From: Candidatus Symbiopectobacterium sp. 'North America'
GTDB taxonomy: Bacteria; Pseudomonadota; Gammaproteobacteria; Enterobacterales; Enterobacteriaceae
Direction of reading: 5' to 3'
Assembly (NCBI RefSeq): GCF_015762685.1
Contig: NZ_PEHF01000050.1
Span: 1 to 64,000 of the forward strand
DNA: 64,000 nt
A model generated the notes under the pieces. That model was not told where the DNA came from and searched no databases. It saw only the letters and a list, made by a program, of their open reading frames with translations. Below, in pieces: positions 62,252 through 64,000 of the stretch; within the stretch, counting starts at the first letter, position 1, and each line of letters opens with the position of its first letter. The translations under genes were made by a program, and so were the position numbers.

Positions 62252-63732
62252 TAACGAGCTCTCCTTGTTGCTGGGGTAATGAAGGGGTGATGCCCGACGC
62301 TGGGCTAAGCAGTAACACCCGATGACACAACGCACGTACACTTTCCACCTGATGCGTGATCAGCAACAGTGCCATGTGATGTTCATGGGAAAGTCGTTGT
62401 AAAAAACAAGAATTTTTCTGGCGGTGAGCGCATCCAGCGCTGAAGTGACTTCGTCACAAATCAAGATGGCGGGTTTAGCTGCCAGCGCGCGTGCCAGTGC
62501 AACCCGCTGCAATTCCCCGCCGGAGAGTTGTGCCGGAAAGCGTCGCGCATAAGCGGCGGGCAAGACCACCACAGCCAGCAAGTGTTCGACACTGTGCTTC
62601 TGATGGGTGCCATAACGCCGCAATGCCTGTTGTAACTGTGCACCAACGCGCCGAAAGGGATTGAGAGTCCGAGCCGGGTCCTGCGGTACCAGCGCCACCG
62701 CCTGCTGTTGATAACGTTGACGCTGTCTAACCGCCGTCGCCAACGGTTCCCCCGCTAAGTACAGCATTCCTTGTCGCGGTGCCAGAAGGCCTATCACGGT
62801 TTTAGCCAGCGTGCTTTTCCCCACGTCAGACACCCCGTGTAATGCCACCATTTCTCCGGCATAAAGCTGCAAAGACAACGGCGGCAGCGGGTTTCCAGAG
62901 CACGGTAGAGCCAGCAACAGACGATCGAGTTCAAGCACCGGGGCAGCGCGCGTAGCGACCGGCATAGCGATCGGTGCAATATCCGGTGCCTGCCACTGCT
63001 TCAACAAGGGAACATCATTCTGAGCAAGTAGGCTGGTCATGGGGCCATATGCCTGCTGCTGCCCTTGCTCTAACACCAGGATATTAGTTGCCAGGTTGCG
63101 CACACTGGTCACATCATGGCTGATAAGGAGCAACGCACCGCGATACTGTCGCTGCCAGCGACTGAGCAACGCCATCATGCTATAGCGCTGTGCGTCATCG
63201 ATTCCGGCGAAAGGTTCATCCAACAGGAGTAATCGAGACCGTTTGAGCAGCACGCGAATTAACGCCACGCGCCGCCGTTGACCACCAGACAGTTGATACG
63301 GATAACGATGCAGGAAGGTGTTATCCGTGGGTAATCCCATTGCGTGCAATAACGTGACGGCGTCACTTAATGCTTCAGGTGTTTTGATACAAACTCCAGC
63401 AACAGTTGCTCAACACGCTGAGTGGGTACCAGTTCCTGTGCCGGATCCTGCCCCAGCCAGGCGCACTGCTGTGCACGTAACCTTCGTAAACGCTCAGCGT
63501 CGGCGTCATGCACTGCGCAACCGCAACAGAAGATCTCCCCCGCTACCCTACGCATTCCCGGGGCAAACTCTCCGAGTAGCGCACGAAACAGGGAACTCTT
63601 TCCCGCCCCGCTGCACCCAACAACGGCCAAGGCTTCATCGGCATCAAGACAGAAAGAGATGCCAGCCAGCATCGGGTTACCTGCGGCGTCATCAACGCCT
63701 AATTTCGCTACCTGCAACACCGACGACATCAT
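62214..63732 (-). pseudogene. Fused double ABC ATPase (DppD-DppF type), two frameshifts
   Basis: The first NBD starts MMSSVLQVAKLGVDDAAG at 63732, with P-loop GCSGAGKSS; it breaks near 63360 and continues in another frame (YQLSGGQRRRVALIRVLL, LLLDEPFAG). The second NBD has P-loop GVSDVGKST, ALVPQDPARTLNPFRRVG (the typical Dpp/Opp Q-loop), LSGGELQRVALARAL, ILICDEVTSALD. A further shift at a T6 run near 62400 (ILVFYNDF versus FLQRLSHEHHMALLLITHQVESVR) displaces the last 60 codons, which run to 62214 and overlap the start of ABC protein 1. Fused Opp/Dpp ATPases of about 500 residues drive peptide, nickel or opine-metallophore uptake. Confidence 0.87.
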
Positions 63733-64000
63733 CTGTGCCCTCGGCGGTCAACGGCCCGATTGATCAACATCATAACGCAGGCGATGCTGACGGCAGGCAA
63801 GGACAGGGCACAGGGATTGAGCGCCATTCCTTCCAGGCTCTCTCGGACCATACTGGCCCAGTCATTCCCCTGCCCGACTGCATTGATGCCAAGAAAACTG
63901 GCAGCGGAAAACAGATAAAACGCGCCCACCAACCGTGTTGCCCCATCACCCAACAGCGCCGGGTATACCCCCGGCAGGATTTCACGTCGAAGCAATAGAC
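63729..64000 (-). CDS. DppC-type ABC permease, C-terminal part, runs off the window
   Basis: About 90 codons are visible: RREILPGVYPALLGDGATRLVGAFYLFSAASFLG, then DWASMVRESLEGMALNPCALSLPAVSIACVMMLINRA and the terminal DRRGHR. This is the end of an Opp/Dpp/Nik-type permease, with the usual cytoplasmic coupling and last helix. The stop codon overlaps the start of the fused ATPase, which indicates co-translation. The N-terminus is beyond the right edge. Together with the ATPase and the exporter-type ABC pair, it resembles a metallophore or peptide uptake locus; this is an inference from gene types. Confidence 0.75.
   Translation of the reverse strand, partial: LLLRREILPGVYPALLGDGATRLVGAFYLFSAASFLGINAVGQGNDWASMVRESLEGMALNPCALSLPAVSIACVMMLINRAVDRRGHR

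Overview
The window reads as chromosomal DNA of an enterobacterium (Enterobacterales). The left 12 kb carries the conserved block kdsA-sirB1-sirB2-prmC-prfA-hemA // lolB-ispE-prs // ychH // pth-ychF in enterobacterial order. Accessory genes (cyclic beta-1,2-glucan synthase, a VgrG fragment, GDSL-esterase-type autotransporter remnant, several LysR/AraC regulators, chemoreceptors, CRP and ArgR boxes) would fit the Pectobacteriaceae/Sodalis side of the order, but the species cannot be fixed from sequence alone.

The dominant theme is recent, massive gene decay. All housekeeping genes on the left are intact, while roughly twenty-three accessory loci to the right are broken by in-frame nonsense codons, frameshifts, internal deletions or chimeric junctions. 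Because essential genes are clean and several lesions are large deletions, most of this is probably real pseudogenisation, as in a bacterium that recently became host-restricted. A share of the single-base frameshifts at short homopolymers could still be sequencing error.

Layout. 1-1135: end of an IS903-like element, then a VgrG scrap fused to a ydgH gene that lost its start. 1.3-12.2 kb: intact core genes. 12.4-16.8 kb: broken amino-acid binding protein, broken YbdL-like aminotransferase behind a perfect ARG box, and two LysR regulators (one broken). 16.9-21.3 kb: MBL-fold hydrolase, an orphan ORF, a GNAT acetyltransferase, a broken GlxA-type regulator, and a GAPDH paralogue whose catalytic His is Gln. 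21.8-26.5 kb: two-component pair with a broken kinase, broken blc lipocalin, broken chemoreceptor. 26.7-33.6 kb: acetyltransferases, HisC-like aminotransferase, broken MFS, AraC regulator, glutathionyl-hydroquinone-reductase-like protein, HNH endonuclease. 33.7-37.0 kb: intact polar amino-acid ABC transporter with a second, nonsense-broken GST. 37.2-42.9 kb: autotransporter stump, a PAS-GGDEF-EAL protein broken several times, chemoreceptor with one amber codon. 43.1-45.0 kb: HAD phosphatase and Bcr/CflA exporter. 45.3-51.7 kb: a decayed ndvB-type glucan synthase, fused tail to tail with a truncated sugar permease. 51.7-55.9 kb: CRP-controlled sugar ABC operon, partly broken. 56.3-57.4 kb: an AT-rich orphan with OTU-type cysteine-protease motifs split by one missing base. 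57.5-64.0 kb: a decayed cluster of P450, two exporter-type ABC proteins (one carrying an inserted feoB fragment, one lacking its P-loop), a fused double ABC ATPase and a Dpp-type permease running off the right end.

The most distinctive items are the OTU-like candidate effector, the feoB fragment inside an ABC exporter gene, the IS903/VgrG/ydgH junction, and the GCACC pentanucleotide tract inside the PAS-GGDEF-EAL gene.
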